Assembly: GCA_003252145.1 (NCBI GenBank)
Contig: QKDJ01000185.1
Span: 1 to 6,187, forward strand
DNA: 6,187 bases
Direction: 5' to 3'
Source of the DNA: Azovibrio restrictus
GTDB taxonomy: Bacteria; Pseudomonadota; Gammaproteobacteria; Burkholderiales; Rhodocyclaceae
The translations under genes were made by a program, and so were the position numbers. Numbering within the stretch: the stretch's first letter is position 1; each line of letters opens with the position of its first letter. The notes under the pieces are model-generated. The model was not told the origin of the DNA, ran no database searches, and worked only from the letters and a program-made list of their open reading frames with translations. Shown in pieces: positions 1 through 6,187 of this stretch.

Positions 1-336
1 GGCCCGGCTTTGCACCACTTGAAGCTGGGCCTGGGCCCGGTCCAGTTCGATCCGGTATTGCCGCTCATCCAGGCTCACCAGCAAGGCCCCCTTGGCCACA
101 CTACTGCCTTGCAAAGCCGGCATGGCAGTCACAACGGCGGATACCTCGGCAGCCAGATTGGCCTCGTCCAGAGGCACGACCTGGGCCGGGGCGCGAAATT
201 CGGGATAGACGGCGATGTCACGCAAAGGCTTGCTGGTCCAGTCACCGGCCAATAACTGCAGGGGGGTCAAAACCAGGCCAAGGCCCAGAAGCAAAGCGTT
301 TCTCATGGGTAAATCAGATGCGGATGATGCTCGCAT
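1..336 (-). CDS. RND-type efflux periplasmic adaptor (membrane fusion protein), N-terminal part
   Basis: Partial gene, cut off at base 1; about 112 codons are visible. The family links an inner-membrane RND pump to an outer-membrane channel in tripartite efflux systems. What is seen: a hydrophobic signal-like segment (NALLLGLGLVLTPLQLLA) with probable cleavage before GDW, then a stretch resembling the first half of a biotinyl-lipoyl-like domain (RAPAQVVPLDEANLAAEVSA, then GSSVAKGALLVSLDERQY), then the beginning of a coiled-coil alpha-hairpin (IELDRAQAQLQVVQSRA). I chose the ATG at 336 because GGGAG lies 8 nt upstream of it. A second in-frame ATG at 306 gives a more typical short signal peptide but has no visible Shine-Dalgarno. 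The pump and channel genes, if linked, would lie beyond the window, so the substrate cannot be stated. Family call fairly sure; RND rather than another HlyD-type adaptor is inference. Confidence 0.82.
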   Translation of the reverse strand, partial: MRASSASDLPMRNALLLGLGLVLTPLQLLAGDWTSKPLRDIAVYPEFRAPAQVVPLDEANLAAEVSAVVTAMPALQGSSVAKGALLVSLDERQYRIELDRAQAQLQVVQSRA

Positions 337-363
337 TCTACCTGCTCCCACGCACCTTGCTCA

Positions 364-387
364 CGACTGTTCCGGATGGTCCAGTCG
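364..387 (-). repeat. Small inverted repeat between antiporter and adaptor genes
   Basis: CGACTG at 364-369 is perfectly inverted as CAGTCG at 382-387 around a 12-nt loop. It sits in the 69-nt gap between the antiporter stop and the adaptor start. No T-run follows on the minus strand, so it does not look like an intrinsic terminator. Six-base arms can arise by chance; a role in mRNA folding or processing is only a possibility. Confidence 0.3.
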
Positions 388-405
388 CAAATCCTAAGGT
401 TTTGC

Positions 406-2157
406 TCAGGCAGGTTCGGACAGAACACCCGGCAAGGGACACTTGAGCCCGATACTGCCAATCTGACCTTGGGACCCCATTTCCCGCACCACCAGCACGA
501 ATCCACTGATCTGAACCCGGTCCCCCACCACGGCGGGCCGCCCCAGGCGGGATTCCAGCACCCGATCCAGGCGCAGGGACACTTCACTGGGCTCCAGGCG
601 CAAGCCGTAGGCCATGGCCAGATCGCCCGCCTGGCAATCGGGCGCCACGGTAAATTCGCCGAAAAACTGGGCATTGCGTCCCATGTCCTGGGCTGCGCTG
701 CCAAAGACCCGGGCCAAGGCATCCGCCACGCCCTCGGGCGCGATGAACCAGACGGAATCCTTGGGCCGCAAACGCAAATCCGGGGCCATGGGCACCAGCA
801 CGCCCTGGCGCACCAGAGCGATGCAGCGAATATCCGCCCCTACGAAAGCCTCGGCCAATTCATCGGGATGGCGCCCCTCCGCCTGGGAATCCAGGGCTAC
901 CCGGTATTCGAACATGGGCAGCGCAGCCTCCTCCCCCACCCAGACCTGACGTCGATCGGAGGGCTCGTCCCGGGGGGGCAGCTCCATGCGCAACAGCCGG
1001 GCCGCCGCCGGGATGGTGGCGCCTTGCACCAGCAGGGAGAGGAGCACCACGGTAAAGGCGATGTCGAACAGAAGCTTGGAATCCGGCACACCCATGACCA
1101 CCGGTACGATAGCCAGGACCACCGGCACAGCCCCTCGCAACCCCACCCAGCTCACAAACGCCACTTCCCGCGGTTGATAGCGAAAGGGCAGCAGGCCGCT
1201 CGCCACGGCCAGGGGACGGGCCACCAGCATCAGGAACAGGGCCACGCCCAGAGCCTGCCAGGTGTAGTTGGCCAGATGGGAAGGGGTCACCAGCAAACCC
1301 AACACCACGAACATGCCCGCCTGGGCCAGCCAGGCCAGACCATCCATGACCCGCAGCACGTGTTCCGTGGCGTGACTGCGCTGGTTGCCCACAATCACCC
1401 CGGCGATATAGACCGCCAGCAGGCCGCTGCCTTCCAGCAGATTGGCGGCCCCCACCACCAGCAAGCCACCGGAAAGAATCAACAGGGCGTACAAACCTTC
1501 GGCCAGATTCAGTCGCTTCAGCAACAGGGCCAGCACCTTGCCTCCGGCAAGACCAAACAACAGCCCCAGCCCCGCCTGCTTGAGCAGCAGTACCAACAAG
1601 CCGCCCACCCCGGCCTGTTCCGGATGCAGCAGAACATCCACCAGCACGGTGACCAACAGGATGGCCATGGGGTCATTGGAGCCCGACTCGATTTCCAGGG
1701 TGCTCTTGACCCGATCGTTGAGCCGCACCCCGCTGTTGCGCAGCAGGGCGAACACTGCAGCCGCATCGGTAGACCCCACGATAGCCGCCAGCAGCAGACC
1801 GAAACGCCAATCCACATCCAGGAACCAGGTGGCAAAAATCCCCAGCAGGCCCACGGTGGCTACCACTCCCCAGGTGGCCAGCACCGCAGCCGGTTTCAGG
1901 GCCACACGAAAACTGGCCTTGTCGGTGCGCAAGCCCCCATCCAGGAGAATCACCGCCAGGGCCAACTGCCCAACCAGATTAGCCGTGAAGAAATCATCAA
2001 ACTGGATGCCCCCGGGGCCGTCCTCCCCGGCCAGCATACCCACCCCCAGAAACAGGAGCAGCAGGGGCAGGCCCAGACGGGCCGAGAGGCGACTGGCCAG
2101 CACGCTGATGAAAAGCAGCAGGCCGGCCAGCAGGAACAGGGTACTGATGGTGGTCAC
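406..2157 (-). CDS. nhaP2: K+(Na+)/H+ antiporter, NhaP2/CvrA (YcgO) type
   Basis: 583 aa, close to the 578 aa of E. coli YcgO, and similar along the whole length as recalled. It is an inner-membrane monovalent cation/proton antiporter of the CPA1 family, which exports K+ or Na+ in exchange for protons. Residues about 1-390 form the multi-helix exchanger domain. Family landmarks visible are LLDGGLRT (71-78), GSTDAAAVF (128-136), LEIESGSNDPMA (154-165, with the conserved N161-D162 pair), LEGSGLLAVYIAG (241-253), DGLAWLAQ (272-279) and SWVGLRGAVP (336-345). A cytoplasmic TrkA_C-like domain spans about 405-488 and a CorC/HlyC-type transporter-associated domain about 498-575. The start is GTG at 2157; an in-frame TGA 18-20 nt upstream leaves no earlier start, and only a weak GAG precedes it. 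It follows the cytochrome b561 gene by 45 nt with no terminator, so it may be co-transcribed. K+ versus Na+ preference cannot be read from the sequence. Confidence 0.95.
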   Translation of the reverse strand: MTTISTLFLLAGLLLFISVLASRLSARLGLPLLLLFLGVGMLAGEDGPGGIQFDDFFTANLVGQLALAVILLDGGLRTDKASFRVALKPAAVLATWGVVATVGLLGIFATWFLDVDWRFGLLLAAIVGSTDAAAVFALLRNSGVRLNDRVKSTLEIESGSNDPMAILLVTVLVDVLLHPEQAGVGGLLVLLLKQAGLGLLFGLAGGKVLALLLKRLNLAEGLYALLILSGGLLVVGAANLLEGSGLLAVYIAGVIVGNQRSHATEHVLRVMDGLAWLAQAGMFVVLGLLVTPSHLANYTWQALGVALFLMLVARPLAVASGLLPFRYQPREVAFVSWVGLRGAVPVVLAIVPVVMGVPDSKLLFDIAFTVVLLSLLVQGATIPAAARLLRMELPPRDEPSDRRQVWVGEEAALPMFEYRVALDSQAEGRHPDELAEAFVGADIRCIALVRQGVLVPMAPDLRLRPKDSVWFIAPEGVADALARVFGSAAQDMGRNAQFFGEFTVAPDCQAGDLAMAYGLRLEPSEVSLRLDRVLESRLGRPAVVGDRVQISGFVLVVREMGSQGQIGSIGLKCPLPGVLSEPA

Positions 2158-2202
2158 GACAGGCTCAGCATGAGTTCAAGAGCACTCCAAGAGGAGACAG
2201 GC

Positions 2203-2886
2203 TTACCAAGAGGGGGTTTGCACGGCAGCAGGCGGAGGGGGAGCAGGCATCCAGCTCCCCATGGCGCCCCACACGGCCAGACCAGCCAGGGCCAGAGCCA
2301 GTACCAGAGCCACCAGACCGCCACCCTTGGCGGTTTCGCCCTGGGAGACTTCCTTCCACCCGGTGATCATGGGCTTCACCAGATTGTCCTTCTTGGCGCG
2401 AACATAGAAGACGATGGCGGCCACATGGAGCCCCACCAGTATCATCAAGCCGTTGGCCAGCAGATGATGCAAGCCCGTAAGGCGTCCGGACAGATCACGC
2501 CCTACCAGATCGTAGAGGGGGCCTTGAAACGCGATGTCATCGTTGGCAAACAGCCCCAGCACCGCCTGCAGTCCCACCAAGCCCAGCAGGGCGAAGACGG
2601 ACAGGGCACCCAGAGGGTTGTGTCCCAGGCCCTTCCACTCCCCCCCCAGATAAGCCTTGATCCGGGCCGGGCTGGGGAAGAAATGGCCGAAGCGGGCATA
2701 GGTGGAGCCCACGAAACCCCAGACCAGGCGAAACACAATCAGTCCCACCACGAAAATGCCGACCTTGCCGTGCAGCTCGATGGCATTACCGCCCATCTGC
2801 CCGGTGATGAACAAGGCCACCATGGCCCCGACAAGCAACCAGTGAAACAGACGGGTGGGCAGGTCCCACAACTTGATTTTCTGCAT
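2203..2886 (-). CDS. Cytochrome b561-family di-heme b membrane protein
   Basis: 227 aa inner-membrane cytochrome b of the prokaryotic b561 / Ni-Fe-hydrogenase b-subunit type. These proteins carry two b hemes and pass electrons between the quinone pool and a partner redox protein. Candidate heme ligands are H15 (RLFHW), H39 (ELHGKVG), H140 or H141 (TGLHHLLAN) and H154 (VGLHVAA). The 14-residue spacing of H140-H154 matches that of the last two ligands of E. coli CybB (recalled H137 and H151). Four helices lie at about 13-30, 39-60, 93-113 and 139-161. A fifth helix at about 189-209 and a proline-rich tail (MPAPPPPA) extend beyond the usual four-helix core. The ATG at 2886 is preceded by an excellent Shine-Dalgarno (GAGGAG, 6 nt away). 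It is the first gene after the secF terminator and probably heads its own transcription unit. No cytochrome c or dehydrogenase partner is seen here, so the electron donor and acceptor are unknown. Confidence 0.88.
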   Translation of the reverse strand: MQKIKLWDLPTRLFHWLLVGAMVALFITGQMGGNAIELHGKVGIFVVGLIVFRLVWGFVGSTYARFGHFFPSPARIKAYLGGEWKGLGHNPLGALSVFALLGLVGLQAVLGLFANDDIAFQGPLYDLVGRDLSGRLTGLHHLLANGLMILVGLHVAAIVFYVRAKKDNLVKPMITGWKEVSQGETAKGGGLVALVLALALAGLAVWGAMGSWMPAPPPPAAVQTPSW

Positions 2887-2917
2887 GCTGTTCTCCTCGC
2901 CCTGCAGGGCTGTTCTC
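2887..2917 (-). repeat. 9-bp direct repeat flanking a 12-bp palindrome in the cytochrome b561 leader
   Basis: On the minus strand GAGAACAGC occurs at 2909-2917 and again at 2887-2895, 22 bp apart, the second copy abutting the ATG and overlapping the ribosome binding site. Between them, and sharing two bases with the distal copy, is the perfect palindrome GCCCTGCAGGGC (2899-2910). The arrangement is directly visible. A role as a protein operator or a translation-control element is inference. Confidence 0.45.
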
Positions 2918-2920
2918 TCA

Positions 2921-2941
2921 GGCGCAAGGATAACCTGCGCC
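2921..2941 (-). repeat. Stem-loop in the upstream region of the cytochrome b561 gene
   Basis: GGCGCA (minus strand, 2941-2936) pairs with TGCGCC (2926-2921). The stem can extend by two G-C pairs past a single bulged T, leaving a TTAT loop. There is no T-run after it, so it is not a terminator. It would lie near the 5' end of the transcript if the weak promoter candidate just upstream is right. Confidence 0.4.
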
Positions 2942-2950
2942 TACCTCGGG

Positions 2951-2978
2951 ATGATGTTGCGGTAATGGACGGTAACAA
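2951..2978 (-). promoter_or_regulatory. Weak sigma-70-like promoter candidate for the cytochrome b561 unit
   Basis: Minus-strand TTGTTA (2978-2973) and CATCAT (2956-2951) are separated by 16 nt; each matches its consensus hexamer at 4 of 6 positions. The -35 box overlaps the T-run of the secF terminator. A promoter is expected in this 139-nt gap because the terminator ends the upstream unit, but this particular match is poor and could be chance. Confidence 0.2.
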
Positions 2979-3006
2979 AAAAGCCACGGCCTGGGCCGTG
3001 GCTTTT
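2977..3006 (-). terminator. Rho-independent terminator after secF
   Basis: On the minus strand GCCACGGCC (3002-2994) and GGCCGTGGC (2991-2983) are perfect complements, giving a GC-rich stem of 8 to 9 bp with a tiny loop, followed directly by six T residues (2982-2977). It begins about 20 nt after the secF stop codon, the expected place for the end of the yajC-secD-secF transcript. Four A residues before the stem (plus-strand T-run 3003-3006) could give weak activity in the other direction, but no plus-strand gene needs it. Confidence 0.92.
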
Positions 3007-3025
3007 CGCAGAAATCAAGTCTGCT

Positions 3026-3997
3026 TCAGACGCAGGCCCCATCCTCACTCACATTGGGATCCTTGGCCTTGGGAGGCTTGACGAACTGCTCCCGGGAAAC
3101 CCCCAGCCACATGACCAGAGGCGAAGCCACCAGCACAGAGGAGTAGATGCCGAAGCAGATGCCGATGGTCAGGGCCAAAGAGAAGTAATAGAGGGTTTCG
3201 CCGCCGAAAATGAGCATGGACAGCACCATCACCTGGGTGGAGCCGTGGGTGATCACGGTCCGGGAAATGGTGCTGGTGATGGCGTGATCCAGCACCTGGG
3301 GTGTGCTCATGCCGCGCACCTTCTTGAAGGTTTCCCGGACCCGGTCAAAGACCACCACGGATTCGTTCACCGAGTAACCCAGCACCGCCAGTACTGCCGC
3401 CAGCACCGAGAGGGAGAACTCCCAGCGGAAGAAGGCGAAGAAGCCCAGGATGATGATCACGTCGTGCAGGTTGGCAATGATGGCGGAGACGGAAAAACGC
3501 CATTCAAAACGGAAGGCCAGATAGACCATGATGCCGACGATCACCACCAGCAGGGCCAGCGCGCCATTTTCGGCCAGCTCCTTACCCACCTGGGGCCCCA
3601 CGAATTCCACCCGGCGCAGGCTGGCGCCTGCAGCATCCTTGTCCAGGGCCGCCATGACCTGCTCACCCTGACGGGCAATGCCCTTTTCAGCGCCCTCATC
3701 CTCCTGGGTGTCCAGCTTCAAGGGAATGCGGATCAGCACATCCCGGGCGGAACCGAAGTTCTGCACGGCAAAGTCCGTATAACCCGCGTTGCCCAGGGCA
3801 CTGCGCACCTTTTCCAGGTCGGCGGGCTGCTCGTAATTCACTTCCACCAGGGTACCGCCGGTGAATTCCACCGACAGATTCAGGCCCCGGGTAGCTAGGA
3901 AGAACACGGCCAGAACGAAGGTCACCAGCGAGATGATGTTGAACACCAGCGCATGGCGCATGAAGGGAATGTCTTTTTTGATGCGGAACAGTTCCAT
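3026..3997 (-). CDS. secF: Protein translocase subunit SecF
   Basis: 323 aa, the same length as E. coli SecF. With SecD it forms an RND-superfamily membrane complex that uses the proton gradient to drive late steps of Sec-dependent export on the periplasmic side. Seen: a first helix at about 15-36, then VEFTGGT (43-49) opening the periplasmic P1-like region, then EFVGPQVGKEL (131-141), then five helices making up the SecD_SecF membrane domain. That domain includes the family signature GYSVNESVVVFDRVRE (207-222) and GGETLYYFSLALTIG (265-279). The ATG at 3997 has GGGAG 7 nt upstream. That ribosome binding site begins directly after the secD stop; only 12 nt separate the genes, so translational coupling is likely. 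The short tail after the last helix (about 302-323) is polar and lacks other domains. All expected landmarks are intact. Confidence 0.98.
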   Translation of the reverse strand: MELFRIKKDIPFMRHALVFNIISLVTFVLAVFFLATRGLNLSVEFTGGTLVEVNYEQPADLEKVRSALGNAGYTDFAVQNFGSARDVLIRIPLKLDTQEDEGAEKGIARQGEQVMAALDKDAAGASLRRVEFVGPQVGKELAENGALALLVVIVGIMVYLAFRFEWRFSVSAIIANLHDVIIILGFFAFFRWEFSLSVLAAVLAVLGYSVNESVVVFDRVRETFKKVRGMSTPQVLDHAITSTISRTVITHGSTQVMVLSMLIFGGETLYYFSLALTIGICFGIYSSVLVASPLVMWLGVSREQFVKPPKAKDPNVSEDGACV

Positions 3998-4009
3998 GTT
4001 GTAGCTCCC

Positions 4010-5878
4010 TTACTTGCCTTGCTCGTTTTCAGGCTTCCAGACCTGACCAATGGAAACCTGGGTAAGTTTCTTCTGCCGTCCGTACACCAGATTCACCAGG
4101 GAACGGGATACCACCACCGCCGAGAAGATGGAGGTGAGAATGCCCAGACAGTGCACCATGGCAAAGCCCCGCACCGGACCGGAACCGAAGATCAGCAGGG
4201 CCAGACCGGCGATCAGGGTGGTGATATTGGAGTCCAGAATGGTGTCGAAGGCCCGGTCATAACCGGCGCTGATGGCCGCCTGGGGCGGCATGCCGTTGCG
4301 CAGTTCCTCGCGGATGCGTTCATTGATGAGCACGTTGGCGTCAATGGCCATACCCAGGGTCAAGGCAATAGCCGCAATACCCGGCAAGGTCAGGGTAGCC
4401 TGGAGCATGGACAGCAGGGCCACCAGGAACAGCAGGTTAGCCGCCAGGGCCAGGGTCGAGATGACCCCGAAGATCTGGTAATAAATGACCATGAACACGG
4501 CAATCGCCACGAAACCCCAGAGGGTGGAATCGAAGCCCTTCTTGATGTTCTCAGCCCCCAGGGAGGGTCCCACGGTACGCTCTTCCACGATCTCCATGGG
4601 TGCAGCCAGGGAGCCGGCCCGCAGCAGCAAGGCCGTATCACTGGCTTCCTGGGTGGTCATGCGACCGGAAATCTGCACCCGGCCACCGCCGATTTCAGCG
4701 CGGATCACCGGCGCGGTCACCACTTCACCACGGCCCTTTTCAATAAGCAGGATGGCCATGCGCTTACCCACGCTTTCCCGGGTCACATCCCGGAAGATGC
4801 GGGCACCAGCGGAGTCCAGAGTCAGGTGCACTGCCGGTTCATGGGTCTGGCCATCAAAACCGGGCTGGGCGTCGGTGAGCCGTTCACCGGTCAGCACCAC
4901 CTGCTTTTTCACCAGCAGGGGACGACCATCCCGGTCGTTGTACAGCTCGGCACCGAAAGGCACCTGACCGGCCAAGGCACCTTCCAGAGCGCCCGGGGTG
5001 TCATCCACCATGCGAATTTCCAGGGTGGCGGTACGGCCCAGGATGTCCTTGGCCTTGGCCGTATCCTGCACGCCAGGCAGTTGCACCACGATGCGGTCGG
5101 CACCCTGCTGGGCAATCACGGGCTCGGAAACCCCCAGCTCGTTGATCCGGTTATGCAGGGTGTTGATGTTCTGTTTCAGGGCGTATTCACGCAGCTTCAC
5201 CAGGGCTTCGGGACGCAGGGTGGCCGCCAGACGCAGATTGCTGCCAGCCCCTTGTTCCACCACCTGCAGGTCCGTCATTTCCTTGGCCAGCACAGCCCGG
5301 GCCTTGTCCAGGGTTTCTGCATCACGGAAGTTGATGAGGATGCGATCCCCATCCCGGTTGATGCCCCCATGGCGCACATTGGCGTCTCGCAGCAAGGTGC
5401 GCAGATCGGCGCCCACGGAGTCCAGGCGCTTCAACACGGCGCCAGGCATATCCACCTGCAGCAGGAAATGCACCCCACCGCGCAGGTCCAGACCCAGATA
5501 CATGGGCAGAGCACCCATGTCGGTCAGCCATTTGGGCGAGGCGGTGAGCAGGTTCAGGGCCACCACGTAGTCCGGATTCCTCGGGTCGGGATTAAGGGCC
5601 TGCTCCAGGGCATCCTTGGCCTTCAACTGGGTTTCCGAATCCTTCAGGCGGACCTTGATGCCATTGGGCTCCACGAATACACCATCCATGCTCACCAGGG
5701 CCTGACTCAGCACTTGTTCCACACGGGGTAGTGTGCCTACATCCACCTTCAGGGTGGCGCGATTAGAAGAAACCTGCACAGCCGGCGCTTCGCCGAAAAA
5801 ATTGGGCAGTGTGTAGATGAAACCAATCAACAGGGCCACGGCCACTGTGATGTATTTCCAGAGGGGATAGCGATTCAT
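4010..5878 (-). CDS. secD: Protein translocase subunit SecD
   Basis: 622 aa, near the E. coli length of 615. SecD partners SecF (and YajC) next to SecYEG in the inner membrane; its large periplasmic domain is thought to bind emerging substrates and prevent backsliding. Seen: helix 1 at about 8-28, then the long periplasmic region with YLGLDLRGG (127-135), NRINELGVSEPVI (243-255), and TVGPSLG (435-441) just before the membrane domain. Five helices follow at about 451-592. GMAIDANVLINERIREEL (509-526) carries D513, which by position corresponds to the conserved aspartate implicated in proton coupling. The ATG at 5878 fits the short n-region before helix 1; upstream there is only a short AGG about 5 nt away. 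The longer than usual spacer from yajC holds a strong hairpin. No frameshift or missing motif is visible. Confidence 0.98.
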   Translation of the reverse strand: MNRYPLWKYITVAVALLIGFIYTLPNFFGEAPAVQVSSNRATLKVDVGTLPRVEQVLSQALVSMDGVFVEPNGIKVRLKDSETQLKAKDALEQALNPDPRNPDYVVALNLLTASPKWLTDMGALPMYLGLDLRGGVHFLLQVDMPGAVLKRLDSVGADLRTLLRDANVRHGGINRDGDRILINFRDAETLDKARAVLAKEMTDLQVVEQGAGSNLRLAATLRPEALVKLREYALKQNINTLHNRINELGVSEPVIAQQGADRIVVQLPGVQDTAKAKDILGRTATLEIRMVDDTPGALEGALAGQVPFGAELYNDRDGRPLLVKKQVVLTGERLTDAQPGFDGQTHEPAVHLTLDSAGARIFRDVTRESVGKRMAILLIEKGRGEVVTAPVIRAEIGGGRVQISGRMTTQEASDTALLLRAGSLAAPMEIVEERTVGPSLGAENIKKGFDSTLWGFVAIAVFMVIYYQIFGVISTLALAANLLFLVALLSMLQATLTLPGIAAIALTLGMAIDANVLINERIREELRNGMPPQAAISAGYDRAFDTILDSNITTLIAGLALLIFGSGPVRGFAMVHCLGILTSIFSAVVVSRSLVNLVYGRQKKLTQVSIGQVWKPENEQGK

Positions 5879-5920
5879 GGGAAACCTGGTAGAAAAAACC
5901 GGCTAGGACAAAACGGGAAA

Positions 5921-5949
5921 AGGGGATGGGGCCGAAGCCACCACCCCCC
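5921..5949 (-). terminator. Possible attenuator or processing hairpin between yajC and secD
   Basis: Reading the minus strand, G-rich 5949-5937 folds back on C-rich 5932-5921 around a UUCG tetraloop (5936-5933). The stem has about 10 Watson-Crick pairs, one G-T wobble (5944/5926) and one bulged T (5940). TTTT (overlapping the stem base) and, after CCCG, another TTTT follow. This is the form of an intrinsic terminator with a broken U-tract. Because it lies inside an operon that is normally co-transcribed, partial termination or an mRNA processing/stability role seems likelier than a full stop. Confidence 0.55.
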
Positions 5950-5978
5950 GTGCGAATCCCGGGCTCAGTCGCGCAGCA

Positions 5979-6187
5979 TTAAAGGGCGGACTTCAGGGTA
6001 CCCTTGGGTAGCACCACCATGACAGCCGTGCGTTGCACGGTCATTTCGGTACCTTCGGCGATTTCCACGGCCACATATGCCTCGCCCACCTTGGTGACAC
6101 GACCGGCCACGCCGCCCTGGGTCACCACTTCATCACCTTTCTGCAGGCCTTCCACCAGGGCCTTGTGCTCCTTGGCGCGCTTCATCT
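5979..6187 (-). CDS. yajC: YajC, Sec translocase accessory subunit, C-terminal part
   Basis: Partial at its 5' end: the gene runs past base 6187, so the single N-terminal membrane helix is not in the window. The visible 68 or so residues carry the cytoplasmic YajC domain, with MKRAKEHKALVEGLQKGDEV followed by VTQGGVAGRVTKVGE. Methionine 1 of this stretch is internal: in YajC proteins it follows a conserved RPQ motif, and the two bases before it (AG) fit a CAG glutamine codon. YajC is a small inner-membrane protein that associates with SecDF. It is non-essential in E. coli. The stop (TAA) is 100 nt before the secD ATG counted from the start of the stop codon's far end. Position and sequence both support the call strongly. 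Confidence 0.96.
   Translation of the reverse strand, partial: MKRAKEHKALVEGLQKGDEVVTQGGVAGRVTKVGEAYVAVEIAEGTEMTVQRTAVMVVLPKGTLKSAL

Noticed and set aside
10..397. Plus-strand small open frames near the left edge
   Set aside because: The minus-strand frame here encodes a signal peptide plus adaptor-type lipoyl domain; the plus-strand frames have no domain or convincing start.
2158..2202. Possible terminator or promoter between the b561 and antiporter genes
   Set aside because: Only a 4-bp inverted match (GAGT/ACTC) and no T-run or promoter-like hexamers; it reads as a plain intra-operon gap. A short ATG frame here stops at once (TGA overlapping the antiporter start).
376..3081. A 901-codon open frame on the plus strand across the antiporter and cytochrome genes
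   Set aside because: It is codon-for-codon antisense to two clear genes, rich in Gln, His, Gly and Pro, and has no recognisable domain. Its length follows from missing TTA/CTA/TCA codons in the sense genes, which share one register.
3245..3898. A 217-codon plus-strand open frame opposite secF
   Set aside because: Codon-aligned shadow of secF; it ends at a CTA codon of the sense gene (leucine in the first helix).
3953..5731. A 592-codon open frame on the plus strand opposite secD
   Set aside because: Same register effect: it mirrors secD codons, is His/Gln/Gly-rich, and lacks any family resemblance. secD itself is unmistakable.
1..6187. Search for mobile elements, CRISPR repeats, tRNA/rRNA and defence genes
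   Set aside because: No long terminal inverted repeats, regularly spaced repeats, tRNA-like folds or transposase/nuclease motifs were seen; nearly all sequence is accounted for by six conserved genes.

Overview
The window is a compact piece of GC-rich Gram-negative chromosome in which every recognisable gene lies on the minus strand. Gene content (yajC-secD-secF in the standard order, an E. coli-length SecF, a YcgO/NhaP2-type antiporter with both C-terminal regulatory domains, and an RND-type periplasmic adaptor) points to a proteobacterium. The protein style and codon use suggest a betaproteobacterium, possibly Rhodocyclales-like, but that placement is inference and not a match I could test.

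Read in the direction of transcription (high to low coordinates), the window opens with the 3' part of yajC (cut by the window edge). A 97-nt spacer with a strong UUCG-capped hairpin follows, then secD (622 aa) and secF (323 aa), separated by 12 nt. These three make the accessory complex of the Sec translocase, which uses the proton-motive force to help pull exported proteins through SecYEG. A clear intrinsic terminator about 20 nt after secF closes this unit.

A second group begins after the terminator: a five-helix cytochrome b561-family protein, a K+(Na+)/H+ antiporter of the NhaP2/CvrA type 45 nt further on, and 69 nt later the start of a periplasmic adaptor (membrane fusion protein) gene that leaves the window at base 1. 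No terminator is visible between these three genes, so co-transcription is plausible but unproven. The leader of the cytochrome gene is the most structured non-coding stretch: a stem-loop, a 12-bp palindrome and a 9-bp direct repeat that includes the ribosome binding site.

The window is well explained by housekeeping and membrane-bioenergetics genes. I see no mobile element, CRISPR array, RNA gene or defence system. Very long open frames on the plus strand are codon-register shadows of the minus-strand genes. The points worth a second look are the yajC-secD hairpin, the cytochrome leader, and the unexplained b561-antiporter-adaptor gene order.
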